Below, piece after piece: positions 16,602-25,853 of a stretch of DNA of 56,639 nt (position 1 is the stretch's first letter; each line of letters begins with the position of its first letter). Made by a program: the position numbers and the translations under genes. The stretch spans positions 1-56,639 of the forward strand of contig QKCJ01000017.1 of the NCBI GenBank assembly GCA_003245715.1, written 5' to 3'. The stretch is from a bacterium. Lineage in GTDB: Bacteria; Planctomycetota; SZUA-567. The notes beneath the pieces are model-generated. The model was not told the DNA's origin. It saw nothing but the letters and a program-made list of their open reading frames with translations, and ran no database searches.

Positions 16602-19373
16602 TCAGTCATCAATCAGGCAAAGCTGATTACCGCTGATAATGCTGATTAGCGCTTTTTTCGCATCAATTTCTTTAGCCTTCATTGCTGCGGTGTTTCCGGC
16701 AAGGGGGATATCCCAGATGGTCTGCGCTATTGTTCCATTGTCAATCAGCAATGCGTAGAGCTTATTCTCATTCTCGGCATTCAACGCCAATCCGCTCAGA
16801 TACAGCTTTGAATTCGCGTATTCCAGCGCCTGAATTTCCTTGACCGGTGCCGGAGTTTTAGCAATTATCTGCCCGTCAGCACAGTTGATAACAGTCAGTA
16901 TATTTGAATCATCCCTGCAGCCGATTAAAATATTTTTATGTCTTACGATCTTCTTTAGGGGCATGCTGTGGTTGCTAGTCCAGATTTTAATCAGCGCCGG
17001 ATTCTGGTTGGCCTGAATCTTGTAGCATGAGGTCTGTTCATTGTTCTGGGTGATTAAAATTGTTCCGAGTTCTTTAGATTCATAAAACAGCGGCGGCAGG
17101 CTCAGTTCCTTAAAACCGTCAAGCGGCCATACCCCCTGTTCGGCGCCGTTTTCAAGAACGTGATGGAAGCGTGCGGACGTATCGACGTAAAAAATATCCC
17201 AGCCGGTTACGAAAATATCGCCGAGTGGTGTTGCGGTATTATCGCTGCTGGTGTTTACGTGCCATAGCTGTTTGAAATTTGCCGGATCGTAGGCGCTTAG
17301 CCCCGAGTTGTTCTCGATTAGTTCAAGGGCAAGCAGGGTTGGGGCGCTGAAACTGGCGAGCTTTGCTGCGACAATTCCGGTAATACTGCGGTTAAGCGGC
17401 GCCGGTTTGTCAGCGAATTTATCGTTGTCGATTTTCCAGGCCAGATTGCTCTCAGCGAGTATGCTCCATTTATTGTCTGAGGTTACTGCGGGGTTATTTG
17501 CTGTTTTGCTGCCGCCGGTTGTGCTTGCCGGGGTCAGTGGAATCTGGCTGGTCAATGCGCCTGAATGCGGATTAAAGGTTAGGGCTTTGTTTCCGGCGGT
17601 GAGGACGATCACGTTATCAGTGGTCAGGCTGAGTGTTACCGGTGTCTGCAGTGTATCGAGCTGCTTCTCCCAGCGGGTGATTTTTTTTACGATAAAAATC
17701 TGGTTGCTGGTGAAGGGGCGGGGCATGGTGCTGGTATATTTTCTGACGCTCTTGCTGTTAACCACCGCAAAGCCGGGATGCTCGATGGTAATTGTTTTTG
17801 CCGGGTCAAGCGGGAGCTGAAAAGGCGGCTGCAGGATTTTGTCATCTGCCTTGAGGGTAAAGGGAATTGGTATCTGGTAGGACAGGCAGAAAAGTCTGAT
17901 CTCGGAATTCAGCGTCAGGTCTTTGACCCCTTGCGGGTAATTGTAATTAAAGGCTTCCGGGTGGTTCAGGAAAAGCTTGGTGTAGGCGTTGAATTTAATT
18001 TCTGCCGAGAGGTCTTTACTGCTGAGCTGGCTGATGAAGTTCTTCTTTTCTTCTGAGCGTAGCGTGCTTTCCTTGAGCCATTTTTTATAAAGCTCCTGCG
18101 CCATTATAACGGCCGGGCTTTCGGTGTCCGGGTCTTGTGCCAGATCGCGCAGCGCCGGCAGAGTCTGCTCGCCCGGGTTGCTGTTCCATTCCGCGATAAT
18201 CTTTTGCTGAGTGGCGCGCTGTTTCTTCAGTTCCTCAGTGGCTTTACTGAGAAAGTCGTTGACCCGCAGTTGCTGGTCATTGAACTCAGCCGTTTCAAGC
18301 AGTGATAAAAACGGTCTGGCCTTCTCAAGTTTGTCAGCTGCATTTTGCGCGGAACTGGTTTTATTGTGAAGAGGGGCTTGTGCCGAGGCGGCAATAATTC
18401 CGGCTGAATCGCCGATAGCCCGTTTCATTGATTCGCGGATCTGAAAGACATAAGCCGCGATACAGATAATCAGCAGTGCTGCTCCGGCAATGATATAAGC
18501 TGTAACCCCGAGTCTCTGGCCGGGGTTGTTCGGCTTTATCTGCGCAGTGGGAAGAGCGATGACTGGCTCATCAGAAATTTCAGTTTCAGGTTTCAGCTCA
18601 ACTCGTGGCGTCCGTTTTGCCGCATGACCGGTGCCACGTTCATTGGCTGAAAGGATTTCCGCTTCGGCGTAAAGAAGAATGTCATTACCCGGAAGCTTTT
18701 TCTCCGCTTCGTCAATAATCATCAGCGCCTGATCGAATTTGTCTATTGCCGAAAGTCGCTTGGCATACGCCCGCCAGGTTCGTGCCGCTTCGTCAGGACG
18801 ACCGGTCATTATGCAGAGTTCTGCCAGCGCGTTCTGGTGTGTCCAGTTGCCCGGTTGCAGTGACGCCGCGCGTCTTGCCGCGTTGAGCGCCTCGCCGAGT
18901 CTGCCCTGGCGGGTGTATAACTCACAGAGATGGCTGTAGGTCGAAGCGGCTTCCTTGGTGTGGGCCGAGGTTGCCAGAAGTTGTGCCAGCTGTGAGAGAG
19001 CGTCTTCGTAATCAGGTTCTTTAGTGAGGATACTCTGGTAGAGCTGGATCGCCTCGTCAATCTTCGCCTGATTTTCAAGCTTGCCGGCAGCCGCGATAAT
19101 TTCGTCATTGTTCGCTTCGCGCAGTTCTCCGTCAAAGAGCAGCTTTGAAATTATCTTTTCGCACTCATCACGGCGGATTCCGCATTCATGGGCAATCCCG
19201 GCAATGTTGCGCGAGCCGTCGGCGGCCTGCATGATTAAAGTCTGCTGGGTGGTCCTGGCATCATCAAAGAGCAGCCCCTGGCGCAGTTCTCCCTGCACCG
19301 GTACAAAGTTCGCTGATAATTTCGGCGTACGTTTACTCATGCCTGAAAAACCGCTTTCCTGTTGTTTAGACAA
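16602..19373 (-). CDS. Large membrane-anchored TPR / beta-propeller-like protein
   Basis: 923 residues, not assigned to a named family. In order: residues 1-90 contain a winged-helix-like segment (DGSRNIAGIAHECGIRRDE ... LLFDGELREA); about 90-250 are TPR repeats (AIQLYQSILTKEPDYEDALS, LGEALNAARRAASLQPGN); about 290-312 form one membrane helix (TAYIIAGAALLIICIAAYVF); then a coiled region. The last 400 residues are beta-rich with propeller-like blades (VLTAGNKALTFNPHSGAL, LSAYDPANFKQLWHVN). This topology suggests a cytoplasmic TPR sensor joined to an extracytoplasmic PQQ-like propeller. It lies beside the TPR/alpha-CTD gene, but a terminator separates them. Confidence 0.7.
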   Translation of the reverse strand: MSKQQESGFSGMSKRTPKLSANFVPVQGELRQGLLFDDARTTQQTLIMQAADGSRNIAGIAHECGIRRDECEKIISKLLFDGELREANNDEIIAAAGKLENQAKIDEAIQLYQSILTKEPDYEDALSQLAQLLATSAHTKEAASTYSHLCELYTRQGRLGEALNAARRAASLQPGNWTHQNALAELCIMTGRPDEAARTWRAYAKRLSAIDKFDQALMIIDEAEKKLPGNDILLYAEAEILSANERGTGHAAKRTPRVELKPETEISDEPVIALPTAQIKPNNPGQRLGVTAYIIAGAALLIICIAAYVFQIRESMKRAIGDSAGIIAASAQAPLHNKTSSAQNAADKLEKARPFLSLLETAEFNDQQLRVNDFLSKATEELKKQRATQQKIIAEWNSNPGEQTLPALRDLAQDPDTESPAVIMAQELYKKWLKESTLRSEEKKNFISQLSSKDLSAEIKFNAYTKLFLNHPEAFNYNYPQGVKDLTLNSEIRLFCLSYQIPIPFTLKADDKILQPPFQLPLDPAKTITIEHPGFAVVNSKSVRKYTSTMPRPFTSNQIFIVKKITRWEKQLDTLQTPVTLSLTTDNVIVLTAGNKALTFNPHSGALTSQIPLTPASTTGGSKTANNPAVTSDNKWSILAESNLAWKIDNDKFADKPAPLNRSITGIVAAKLASFSAPTLLALELIENNSGLSAYDPANFKQLWHVNTSSDNTATPLGDIFVTGWDIFYVDTSARFHHVLENGAEQGVWPLDGFKELSLPPLFYESKELGTILITQNNEQTSCYKIQANQNPALIKIWTSNHSMPLKKIVRHKNILIGCRDDSNILTVINCADGQIIAKTPAPVKEIQALEYANSKLYLSGLALNAENENKLYALLIDNGTIAQTIWDIPLAGNTAAMKAKEIDAKKALISIISGNQLCLIDD

Positions 19374-19422
19374 TTACCATTAACCAGTTGAAAAAATACT
19401 CTTGCCAAAAGATGATAAGGAT

Positions 19423-19465
19423 AAAAACGGGCAGACCCCCATATTATGGGAAGCCCGCCCCGTTT
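19423..19465 (-). terminator. Terminator of the TPR/alpha-CTD gene
   Basis: Minus-strand stem AAACGGG...GCCCGTTT with an inner CCCAT/ATGGG pair and a T run (minus strand, 19427-19423). It lies 55 bp beyond the stop at 19521. Confidence 0.75.
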
Positions 19466-19520
19466 AGTGCAAAATCAGATAAATCCAAAACGCCAATTAT
19501 GCCAAACCGGCGGCTCTCGC

Positions 19521-20834
19521 TTAGTCCTGACGAAGAGAGAGATTGTTTTCCTGCAGCTTTTTCTTGATTTCGTTGAGTGATACCCGGCCAAAGTTCTTGG
19601 CTGTGGCCAGCTCGTTCTCGCTCATCGCGCAAAGTTCGCTGATCGTGCTGATGCCAAGACGGTCCATGCACTTGCGGCTGCGGACTGAAAGCTCCAGCTC
19701 GTCGATTGACTTGGTGAGGCTTTCTTCCTTCTGCTTTGAAGTTGAGCGGGTGAAGGCCGCACGTGTTGCAGCGTCTTCACGCAGCATGCCAAGGCGGAGG
19801 TTGCGTGATACAAGCATATCGCGGATCTCACGCAGACTGGTTTCGCCAAAATTCTTGTAGGCAAGCATTTCACTCTCGGTACGCTTGACCAGATCGCCGA
19901 GGCTGCGGATATTCATCTTCGCCAGACAGTTGCGGCTTCGTACTGAAAGCTCGAAATCTGTAACCGGGATGCGCAGGATAGCTTCAAGCTTCTCTGACTG
20001 CTTGGTCTCTTCCGGTGAGTAGTACATGCTGATTGACGCTTCAGCAGATTCAAGCATCAGCATTGCCTGACGGTTGAACGGGTCATAGGCCAGAACCATC
20101 TCGCAGCAGTGGATGGCTTCCTCGTAGTTGCCGGTGTCCTCGTAAAGGGTGGCAAGGTTAAGGAAAGCATTCTTGTAGGCATTCTCAGCGCCTGGACCTA
20201 TACGGCGGTAGTATTCAATGGCTTCCTGATCCATGCCGCGCTGATCGAGAAGGCGGGCGGCGTGGAAGAGGCTGTCGGCGTGATCGGGGTCAAGCGCCAG
20301 AGCCTTGTCAAAGCAGTCAAGGGCAGCTTCATACTCGCCGTTGTCCTGCAGGCAGCGGGCCTTGTGGTAGAAGAGGTTAGGCTTGTCGCCGAATTCACGT
20401 TCGAGTTTTTCAATCTCGGCCATAACTTCGTCTTTCTTGCCGAGCTTGCGCATTACACCAAGCTTGCGCAGTACGCAGGGGCTGCTTGAAGGATCTTTCT
20501 GGCCGGCCTTAGTGAAGAGCTCGAGGGCTTTCTCAAGCTTGCCGCGCTCTTCGGCGATGATGCCGCGGATCTGACAGGAAACAGCGGTATCTGCATCCTT
20601 CTCGGCGTGGCTTTCAGCCAGCTCATAGTTGTCGAGCATCCAGTACAGGGCAGCCAGTCTGGTATCGCGTTCAGATTTGTTAGTGTTCTTGATGGTTTCA
20701 ACTGAACTTCTGGCTTCGTCCCGCACACTCTGATACTGACGTACATGGTGTGCCAGAGCCCTGACCGCTTCCATGTCAAGCTTGTCAGCCAGAAGGGTAT
20801 CCAACACCGTGATCTCATTGCTGGTTGCACTCAT
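19521..20834 (-). CDS. TPR protein with two RNA polymerase alpha-CTD modules
   Basis: 437 residues. The N-terminal 270 or so are TPR repeats ([60 protein letters not shown]). Two copies of the alpha-subunit C-terminal domain follow: [20 protein letters not shown]...[11 protein letters not shown] and [20 protein letters not shown]...[11 protein letters not shown]. By comparison with E. coli alpha, the DNA-contact residues R265, G296 and S299 are kept in both, N268 only in the first, and K298 is Thr or Val. No assembly domain is present, so this is not RpoA. It may bind UP-element-like DNA or transcription factors. Similar fusions occur in the PVC group; their role is unknown. Confidence 0.88.
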   Translation of the reverse strand: MSATSNEITVLDTLLADKLDMEAVRALAHHVRQYQSVRDEARSSVETIKNTNKSERDTRLAALYWMLDNYELAESHAEKDADTAVSCQIRGIIAEERGKLEKALELFTKAGQKDPSSSPCVLRKLGVMRKLGKKDEVMAEIEKLEREFGDKPNLFYHKARCLQDNGEYEAALDCFDKALALDPDHADSLFHAARLLDQRGMDQEAIEYYRRIGPGAENAYKNAFLNLATLYEDTGNYEEAIHCCEMVLAYDPFNRQAMLMLESAEASISMYYSPEETKQSEKLEAILRIPVTDFELSVRSRNCLAKMNIRSLGDLVKRTESEMLAYKNFGETSLREIRDMLVSRNLRLGMLREDAATRAAFTRSTSKQKEESLTKSIDELELSVRSRKCMDRLGISTISELCAMSENELATAKNFGRVSLNEIKKKLQENNLSLRQD

Positions 20835-21066
20835 AGTTGCTATTCTCCGCTATTGCCGGAAGGTAAATAAAAGTTTTCACAATACAAAAACCCGAGACGC
20901 AGATGACTCCACCCGTGCGGCTCGAGATAAGTCTTCTAAATATACAGATTTTATCCGCGCTTGCAAGGGGTTAAACCCTTGTTTTTCCGGTGGTTGTTGA
21001 AAGTTTACGGTAGAAATTGATGGCCTCGGGCTAAATCCGTTAAAACTTTACCTTTGAGACGTAATG

Positions 21067-22410
21067 CTAGCTGATAAGCACAGCCGAGTATTCGCAGGCT
21101 TGCGCCATAATTGAGATTGCCTGCAGGATTTTCTCCGATTCTTCAAAGCCGTAGCTGATGCGCAGTTGCCTGCGTCCTTCCTTAACCATTTCACCGTCGG
21201 GGTTTACGCAGAACTCACCGGGGATATAGACAACTTTAGGCAGGTTTTGGCCATTGGTGTCATTATCAAGTGCGGGGTTTCCCGTTGAGCGGGTGAGGAA
21301 GTTGTAGAAATCAGAACCCGGACAGGTCTCAAGGTTTTTGAAGGTCAGGTAGAAGTAGAATCCGCCCTCGCCGCCGTCGAGTCGTTCAAGCCACGGTGCG
21401 AGCTGCCTGTCTATTTCGCGTCTGATGACCTGCGCCTTGCAGCGATAGCCGGAATTGACTTTTTTGCGCTGTTTTTTCAGATGATGCCTGATGAGCCGCG
21501 CGGTAGTCTCCTGCATTACCAGAGAATTGGAAAAACCGATATCAGACATTTTCTGGGTGATAAGTTCCAGCAGCTGGTGCTTGCGTCCGGTGATGTAGCC
21601 TATACGCAGGGCCGGGGCAAAGACCTTGGAGTAGGTGGAAATCTCAAAGACCGGAATTTCCGCAGTAATGCCAAGTGCCGAGGTGCGTTCAGGCATTGAG
21701 TGGTTGAGAGAGTCATAAGCGCAGTCAAAGATCAGCGGAAGTTCTTTGCCGCAGCTGCGGCTATGTTTTTCCACGACCCTGAGGAGTTCCTCGCGGCGCT
21801 CATTTGAGAGAGCGACGCCGCTTGGGTTATTGATTGTCACAATATAAATAAAGCGCACCTGACTGATCGCGCTGCCGAGATTGGTGAGATGCCTGTCTAG
21901 CTCCTGCGGCGGCATTCCCTGATTGTCTTCTGGGACGGTGATAATCTCAAAGCTTTTGCGCTTGAGGGTATTGCAGTAGATATAATAATACGGATCGGCG
22001 GTAATGACTATGCCGGGGGCGAAGATTTCGGCCAGCGCGTCCAGAATCGAGGTCGCGCCGTTAGCGCCGATTATTATTTCAAGCTGATTGATAATATCTT
22101 TTGTAAGTCCATTATTTTCTGCGGCAAGCTGGTCTCTGATAGCCCTGATAAGATTGGCTGACCCCTGCGGTCCGCCATAATTAAGCGGCATCCGGTGTTC
22201 TTCAGTCATCTTCAGGACATTGGCAAATTCTTCTGCGATAATACCGGAGGGGATAGTCTCTTCATTTACATAGCCAACGCCGAGGTTGATATCGATATCG
22301 TCGCGGAAAGTGCTGGCGAAATCGGCAGTCATCTGTGCCACCGGTGAGGGCTGGAGGCTGTTTTTGGCGTAATCGGAGAAGGTTGGAGGGCAGAGTTTTT
22401 TATCAGGCAT
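21067..22410 (-). CDS. PLP-dependent class I/II aminotransferase
   Basis: Fold-type I aminotransferase, 447 residues, substrate unknown. Seen: YGGPQGSANLIRAIRDQL, IGANGATSILDALAEIF, cofactor-site DPYYYIYCNTL, INNPSGVALSNERREELL, IFDCAYDSLNH, the PLP-lysine in STYSKVFAPALRIGYITG, and C-terminal RQLRISYGFEESEKI. It may act on aromatic or branched amino acids or 2-aminoadipate-like substrates. It follows the NtrC-type regulator by 20 bp and is probably the last gene of that run. Confidence 0.88.
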   Translation of the reverse strand: MPDKKLCPPTFSDYAKNSLQPSPVAQMTADFASTFRDDIDINLGVGYVNEETIPSGIIAEEFANVLKMTEEHRMPLNYGGPQGSANLIRAIRDQLAAENNGLTKDIINQLEIIIGANGATSILDALAEIFAPGIVITADPYYYIYCNTLKRKSFEIITVPEDNQGMPPQELDRHLTNLGSAISQVRFIYIVTINNPSGVALSNERREELLRVVEKHSRSCGKELPLIFDCAYDSLNHSMPERTSALGITAEIPVFEISTYSKVFAPALRIGYITGRKHQLLELITQKMSDIGFSNSLVMQETTARLIRHHLKKQRKKVNSGYRCKAQVIRREIDRQLAPWLERLDGGEGGFYFYLTFKNLETCPGSDFYNFLTRSTGNPALDNDTNGQNLPKVVYIPGEFCVNPDGEMVKEGRRQLRISYGFEESEKILQAISIMAQACEYSAVLIS

Positions 22411-22430
22411 TTTTTGTGGCTCCTGCGGCT

Positions 22431-23798
22431 TTATTCTTCCTCTTCATAGCTTTCGAGTTTGCGGTAGAGCGTCTTAAGGCCGATTGAAAGACTCTTTGCC
22501 GCTTGCGTCTTATTGCCTTCACAACGTTCAAGCTCGCTGAGAATATAACGTTTTTCAACCTCTTCAAGCGATAAACCTTCCGGCAGTGTGCTGCTGCTGG
22601 CGACAGGTTTTGTCCTGTTTTCAGTTGACTGCGGCATTGCCGGTGGTTGCCCGGTTATTTCTTCAGGCAGCTGGTCAATACCGATCTCCTGTGCGGGTGT
22701 ACGGACAAACGCGCCTTCAATGGTATTTTCAAGCTCGCGGACATTGCCCGGCCAGTTATAAGCCTCAAGGCTGCTGATGAAGTCATCCGAGAAACGTTTC
22801 TCAACGCCGTAACGGGCGATGTATTTCTGGAGAAAATGATTAGCCAGAAACGAGACGTCCTCAGGCCGTTCGCGCAGCGGGGGGACTTTGATTTTAACAA
22901 CATTGATGCGGTAATAAAGGTCCTCGCGGAAATCACCGGCCGCCACCATCTCCTTAAGGTCGCGGTTTGTGGCGCAGACGAGGCGGATATCAACGGGAAT
23001 AGTTTCCGTACCGCCGACCCTTTCAAGCTCGCGCTCCTGCAGGACACGCAGAAGCTTGACCTGCATGCTAAGCGGCATCTCGCCGATTTCATCAAGAAAC
23101 AGCGTTCCGTTGTGTGCCATCTCAAAACGCCCCTTGCGCTGGCGGATAGCACCGGAGAAGGAGCCGCGCTCGTGGCCGAAAAGCTCACTCTCAACCAGCT
23201 CACGCGAGAGCGCCGCGACATTGACCTTGACAAACGATTCACCACCGCGCAGCGATAACGCTTCAATGGCGTTAGCGACCAGTTCCTTGCCTGTGCCGCT
23301 CTCTCCTTCAATCAGCACCGTCACATCAGTCTTGGCGATCTGCTTGATCAGTTCCTTGACCTGAGTGATCGCCGCCGAGCGTCCGGCAATAGCTTCAAGT
23401 GCGCTGGTGTTCTCGATTTTGCGTTCAAGTTCGGCAAGGTGTAGCGCATTCTTTACGATAACGCGCAATTTATTGAGGTCAACTGGTTTAGTCAGGTATT
23501 CATAAGCGCCAAGGCGTGTAGCCTCGACGGCGTTTTCAATCGAGCCATGTCCGGTTATCATCACTACCGGCGTGGACGGGTATAACTCTTTTGACCGTTC
23601 GAGGATTTCCATACCCGAGCCGTCAGGTAGCATCAGGTCAGAGAGTACCAGATCATAGCTGCGGTTTTCAAGCTGCTCAAAGGCGCGGTGCTTGTTCTCG
23701 GCCAGCGAGACATTATGCCCCGCATCCTCAAGAACTTCAGCCAAAGTCTCGCGGGTTGCCTCGTGGTCGTCGATAAGAAGGATGTTGCGTGCTGCCAT
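22431..23798 (-). CDS. NtrC-family sigma54-dependent response regulator
   Basis: Three domains: N-terminal receiver with phospho-acceptor Asp54 (LVLSDLMLPDGSG) and acidic pocket LLIDDHEA; central AAA+ domain with GESGTGKELVANAIE, GTLFLDEIGEMPL and the sigma54-contact loop as GSFSGA rather than GAFTGA; C-terminal Fis-type HTH (GNKTQAAKSLSIGLKTLYRK). 455 residues is normal. The Ser in place of Thr in the loop is conservative. No histidine kinase is adjacent. It starts 2 bp after the TPR gene, and the chemosensory operon with its hybrid CheA lies just upstream. Confidence 0.95.
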   Translation of the reverse strand: MAARNILLIDDHEATRETLAEVLEDAGHNVSLAENKHRAFEQLENRSYDLVLSDLMLPDGSGMEILERSKELYPSTPVVMITGHGSIENAVEATRLGAYEYLTKPVDLNKLRVIVKNALHLAELERKIENTSALEAIAGRSAAITQVKELIKQIAKTDVTVLIEGESGTGKELVANAIEALSLRGGESFVKVNVAALSRELVESELFGHERGSFSGAIRQRKGRFEMAHNGTLFLDEIGEMPLSMQVKLLRVLQERELERVGGTETIPVDIRLVCATNRDLKEMVAAGDFREDLYYRINVVKIKVPPLRERPEDVSFLANHFLQKYIARYGVEKRFSDDFISSLEAYNWPGNVRELENTIEGAFVRTPAQEIGIDQLPEEITGQPPAMPQSTENRTKPVASSSTLPEGLSLEEVEKRYILSELERCEGNKTQAAKSLSIGLKTLYRKLESYEEEE

Positions 23799-23800
23799 TC

Positions 23801-24697
23801 TCAGTTACTCCGACGCTTTTTTTTCTGAAGTTCCTGGTCGCGTTCAAGCAGGCTGTTGATGCGCTCGCGCCAGGGGTGGTCCTGTGGGGCGAGGCGCAGA
23901 AACTCGTTGAAGTGTTTGATGGCTTTCTCGCGGCTTGGTTTCTCGATAAGATAAATATGCCCGAGCTGGAGGTGGCTCTCGTAATGGTTGGGGTTTAAGG
24001 CGAGGGCTTCGCTGAACTCATTTTCAGCCTTGGTGATATGGTTGTCTTTGCGGTAGGCAAGGCCAAGGCGGTAATGCGCTTCTGTATTGCGCGGTTCGCG
24101 GGTTATGACCCAGCGCAGGGAGACAATCGCCAGCGGCAGCATTCCTGATTCAAGCTGGATGCAGCCGGCGTAATAACGGGCTGGCACAAAGTCTTCATTA
24201 AGCTCCCACGCCCTCTGGAAAAATTTCAGCGCCAGACTTTTTTGCTCACCCTTAAAGCCGTAATAAAAACAGCGCCCGAGATTGAAGGCCGCAAGATAGT
24301 TGTTGGGGTCCAGGCGGAAGGCGCGCTCAAGTTTGTCTTTTGCGTCGTCATATTTGTTCTGGAATAATAAACACTGTCCCCAGAGCATCCAGCCTTTGAC
24401 CATCTGCGGATTGAGGGTGACGGCGGTCTCGGCGTTTTTGGCAGCTACGCCATAATTCTGAAGGTCAGAGTAGGTCAGCCCCAGCCAGTAATAGACTTCA
24501 GGATTTTCAGGATCAATTTTTTTGGCGCTGGTAAAGCGTGCCAGGGCGCGGGCAGTCTGGTTGCGGGCGAGAAAGTCCGCCCCTTCATAGATAAAATTCC
24601 TGGCTTTGAATTCATCTTCCGGTGAGAGCTTTTCCGCAGAAATGGTCAAACCCGAACAACAGGAAAATAATAGTAATATAACCGCTAAAAGCCGCAT
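23801..24697 (-). CDS. Exported TPR protein
   Basis: 298 residues with an N-terminal signal peptide (RLLAVILLLFSCCSGLTISA). The Cys pair gives only a poor lipobox, so cleavage after ISA is more likely than lipidation. The rest is TPR repeats (LARFTSAKKIDPENPEVYYW, AENEFSEALALNPNHYESHL) ending in a basic tail (LQKKKRRSN). Probably a periplasmic scaffold of unknown role. First gene of a TPR-NtrC-aminotransferase run with its own promoter. Confidence 0.82.
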   Translation of the reverse strand: MRLLAVILLLFSCCSGLTISAEKLSPEDEFKARNFIYEGADFLARNQTARALARFTSAKKIDPENPEVYYWLGLTYSDLQNYGVAAKNAETAVTLNPQMVKGWMLWGQCLLFQNKYDDAKDKLERAFRLDPNNYLAAFNLGRCFYYGFKGEQKSLALKFFQRAWELNEDFVPARYYAGCIQLESGMLPLAIVSLRWVITREPRNTEAHYRLGLAYRKDNHITKAENEFSEALALNPNHYESHLQLGHIYLIEKPSREKAIKHFNEFLRLAPQDHPWRERINSLLERDQELQKKKRRSN

Positions 24698-24780
24698 AGA
24701 GCTTTTCCTTTATTAATGTGAGAAAATCAGAGTATCTTCTTTTAGGCTAGAGTCTTGTATGCTCCAGTCAGGAATGATAA

Positions 24781-24809
24781 ATGATATTGCTAAATAACAG
24801 GTAAGTCAA
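24781..24809 (-). promoter_or_regulatory. Sigma70-type promoter of the TPR-ntrC-aminotransferase run
   Basis: On the minus strand TTGACT (24804-24809), 17-bp spacer, TATCAT (24781-24786). It lies in the 163-bp gap after cheB, so this run can be expressed separately from the chemosensory operon. Confidence 0.6.
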
Positions 24810-24860
24810 GGGAAAGGCTTGTTTGTGGCTGATATTGCGAAAAAATAGGGGACAATCCGG

Positions 24861-25853
24861 TCATATGGCAGTTTTAGTGAAAAATCCGGCGATTTTTCCG
24901 GGCAGATCATGCTGCGTGACCTCTTCCATTGATGCATTAATTGCAACAGCCGCTTTGGGCATCCCGTAAACCACCGACGACTCTTGGTCCTGGGTTATGG
25001 TATGCCATTTGGCGTTTTTCAGTTTAAGCAGTCCACTGGCGCCATCTTCGCCCATTCCGGTGAGGAGGGCTGCCAGACCCGGTTTGGGCCAGTGGCGGGC
25101 GAAACTCTCAAAGAGGACATTTATCGACGGCAGGTGCGGGTAGTCTTTGGGATGTGTGGTGTAATCCAGCACCAGCAGTTCATTGAGGTAGAGATGTTCG
25201 GAGCTTCTGGCGATATAAACCTGGCCGGGGGAGATTTTCGTACCGCTTCTGCAGACGCTGCAGGGGATGGCGCAGTGCTTGCCGAGCCAGCCGGCGAAGT
25301 CATCGACAAAGCCGGAATCAACGTGCTGGGCGATGATAATTGCCGCCGGAAAATTTGCCGGAAGACCCGAGAGAATTTCTGAGATAACAGCCGGGCCACC
25401 GGTAGACGCGCCGATAAGCGCAACCGGCGGGAGGTTTCGCATGATGACAGTCGAGAATGCCGGGGTCTTTTTAGTGATCTTCGCGATATTATCAATCTTT
25501 TGCAGAAGTTCCTGACCGCCTTTAAGTTCTCCGTCGATAATGGCCGGGGTATTAACCGCGTCAAGCGCACCCGCACTCATCGCGTCAAAGACCATCGAGA
25601 CATTTCCCTCGACGGTCGCGGTTACGACCAATACCGGGCAGGGCGAATTCAGCATGATCTGCGCAGTCGCTTCAACGCCGTTAACTCCGGGCATAATCAG
25701 ATCCATCAGGATAAGGTCGGGCCGGTCCTGGGCGGTTTTGTCAATTGCCTCCTGACCGTCAAATGCTGTCCAGGCAATTTCATGATTATGGCGCACGACG
25801 CGGCTGAGGATTTCAACCGCCATCTTGACGTCGTTGACAATTCCGATCCTCAT
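24861..25853 (-). CDS. wspF: CheB/WspF-like methylesterase response regulator
   Basis: Receiver domain (Asp51 in LILMDLIMPGVNG) plus CheB esterase domain with Ser150 in LIGASTGGPAVIS, His177 in IIAQHVDSGF, and Asp in LLTGMGEDGASGL. It removes methyl groups from receptor glutamates and gives adaptation. Last gene of the Wsp-type operon: its ATG overlaps the cheA stop by 4 bp. The acidic pocket of the receiver is ND rather than DD (GIVNDVKM). Named by operon position; generic CheB by sequence. Confidence 0.9.
   Translation of the reverse strand: MRIGIVNDVKMAVEILSRVVRHNHEIAWTAFDGQEAIDKTAQDRPDLILMDLIMPGVNGVEATAQIMLNSPCPVLVVTATVEGNVSMVFDAMSAGALDAVNTPAIIDGELKGGQELLQKIDNIAKITKKTPAFSTVIMRNLPPVALIGASTGGPAVISEILSGLPANFPAAIIIAQHVDSGFVDDFAGWLGKHCAIPCSVCRSGTKISPGQVYIARSSEHLYLNELLVLDYTTHPKDYPHLPSINVLFESFARHWPKPGLAALLTGMGEDGASGLLKLKNAKWHTITQDQESSVVYGMPKAAVAINASMEEVTQHDLPGKIAGFFTKTAI

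Noticed and set aside
20965..20990. Hairpin CAAGGG/CCCTTG with plus-strand T run
   Set aside because: No plus-strand gene ends there, and on the minus strand it lacks a T tract for the aminotransferase gene.
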